This document shows, one piece after another, positions 35,848 to 36,221 of a DNA stretch of 36,221 nt. The notes under the pieces were generated by a model. The model saw nothing but the letters and a program-made list of their open reading frames with translations, was not told where the DNA came from and made no database searches. A program made the position numbers and the translations under genes. This DNA comes from Solirubrobacteraceae bacterium (lineage in GTDB: Bacteria > Actinomycetota > Thermoleophilia > Solirubrobacterales > Solirubrobacteraceae), in contig JADGPM010000264.1 of NCBI GenBank assembly GCA_017882425.1, forward strand, positions 1-36,221. Reading direction: 5' to 3'. How positions within the stretch are numbered: the first letter of the stretch is position 1; every line of letters starts with the position of its first letter.

Positions 35848-35866
35848 CTTCCGGCGCCACCGGAAG
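35848..35866. promoter_or_regulatory. Inverted repeat CTTCCGG-CGCCA-CCGGAAG upstream of the LuxR-type gene
   Basis: Perfect 7-bp arms, 5-nt spacer; just upstream (minus strand) of a GATAAT -10-like box. Confidence 0.5.
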
Positions 35867-35880
35867 AGCCTTCGAAACTC

Positions 35881-35923
35881 GGTCAGGACAGGTCATGACA
35901 GGCCGTCCGGGCACGCCTACGCT
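35881..35923 (+). promoter_or_regulatory. Predicted promoter of the FAD oxidase gene with 10-bp tandem repeat over the -35
   Basis: GGTCAGGACA|GGTCATGACA tandem (35881-35900); ATGACA -35 at 35895-35900, 17-nt spacer, TACGCT -10 at 35918-35923. Confidence 0.55.
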
Positions 35924-35936
35924 CGCGGTGGCGAAT

Positions 35937-35959
35937 GGGACGGCGGACCGCGCCGTCCC
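35937..35959 (+). promoter_or_regulatory. Perfect 9-bp inverted repeat GGGACGGCG-GACCG-CGCCGTCCC in predicted 5' UTR of the FAD oxidase gene
   Basis: Lies between the TACGCT box and the AGGAGG ribosome-binding site (35972-35977). Confidence 0.6.
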
Positions 35960-35982
35960 GGGCCACATGACAGGAGGCGCCC

Positions 35983-36221
35983 GTGACCACCATGACCTCA
36001 GCTGCCGGGGCCGCCCGGCGCGAACTCGGACCGGCGCTGGCCGGCCGCCTCGTCGGCTTCGACGACGCCGGCTACGACGAGGCGCGCACCGTCTTCAACG
36101 CGATGATCGACCGCCATCCGGCCGTCGTCGTCCACTGCGCGAGCACCGAGGACGTCGCCGCGACGATCGCGTTCGCGCGCCGCCACGACCTGCCGCTCGC
36201 CGTGCGGGGCGGGGGCCACAA
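35983..36221 (+). CDS. FAD-linked oxidase (PCMH-type, BBE-like family), N-terminal part; continues past window
   Basis: [79 protein letters not shown]; not in the ORF track because it lacks a stop in the window. Confidence 0.85.
   Translation, partial: MTTMTSAAGAARRELGPALAGRLVGFDDAGYDEARTVFNAMIDRHPAVVVHCASTEDVAATIAFARRHDLPLAVRGGGH

Noticed and set aside
32887-35898. 1003-aa plus-strand ORF opposite the LuxR-type regulator
   Set aside because: Opposite strand has P-loop and LuxR HTH motifs; the antisense product has no recognisable domain.
1-36221. Possible mobile island, prophage, toxin-antitoxin or defence system
   Set aside because: No integrase, transposase, phage structural gene, tRNA boundary, toxin/antitoxin pair or known defence domain recognised.

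Overview
36.2 kb of very GC-rich, gene-dense bacterial chromosome. Codon usage and gene content suggest Actinomycetota, possibly Thermoleophilia/Solirubrobacterales (inference). I support about 36 protein genes; the first (ArsA-like ATPase) and last (FAD-linked oxidase) are cut by the window edges. I saw no rRNA, tRNA, CRISPR array, transposase or phage genes. Gene content is mainly metabolic and regulatory: SDRs, a Lon-like protease, sulfatase, haloalkane dehalogenase, two thioredoxin-fold/HCCA-isomerase-like proteins, DUF1254/DUF1214 protein, formate-THF ligase, GH10 xylanase, slipin, SCP2-alpha/beta hydrolase fusion, cupredoxin plus beta-propeller protein, hemolysin III, MerR regulator, ABC exporter, histone-H1-like protein, WS/DGAT acyltransferase and a large LuxR-type ATPase regulator. 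Best candidates for something undescribed: (1) a two-armed module around a TetR gene with a 31-bp palindrome between the arms, joining sulfatase/DUF1330/secreted protein to dehalogenase/thioredoxin-fold pair/DUF1254; (2) a recurrent leaderless promoter layout (TAnnnT, 6-9 nt, start codon) at about 15 genes, twice with the upstream gene's TAG stop codon as the start of the -10 box; (3) operator-like dyads in several divergent intergenic regions, notably a 10-bp tandem repeat over the -35 of the FAD oxidase gene divergent from the LuxR regulator; (4) a coupled secreted propeller/cupredoxin pair. All functional statements are read from sequence by eye; no database search was run.
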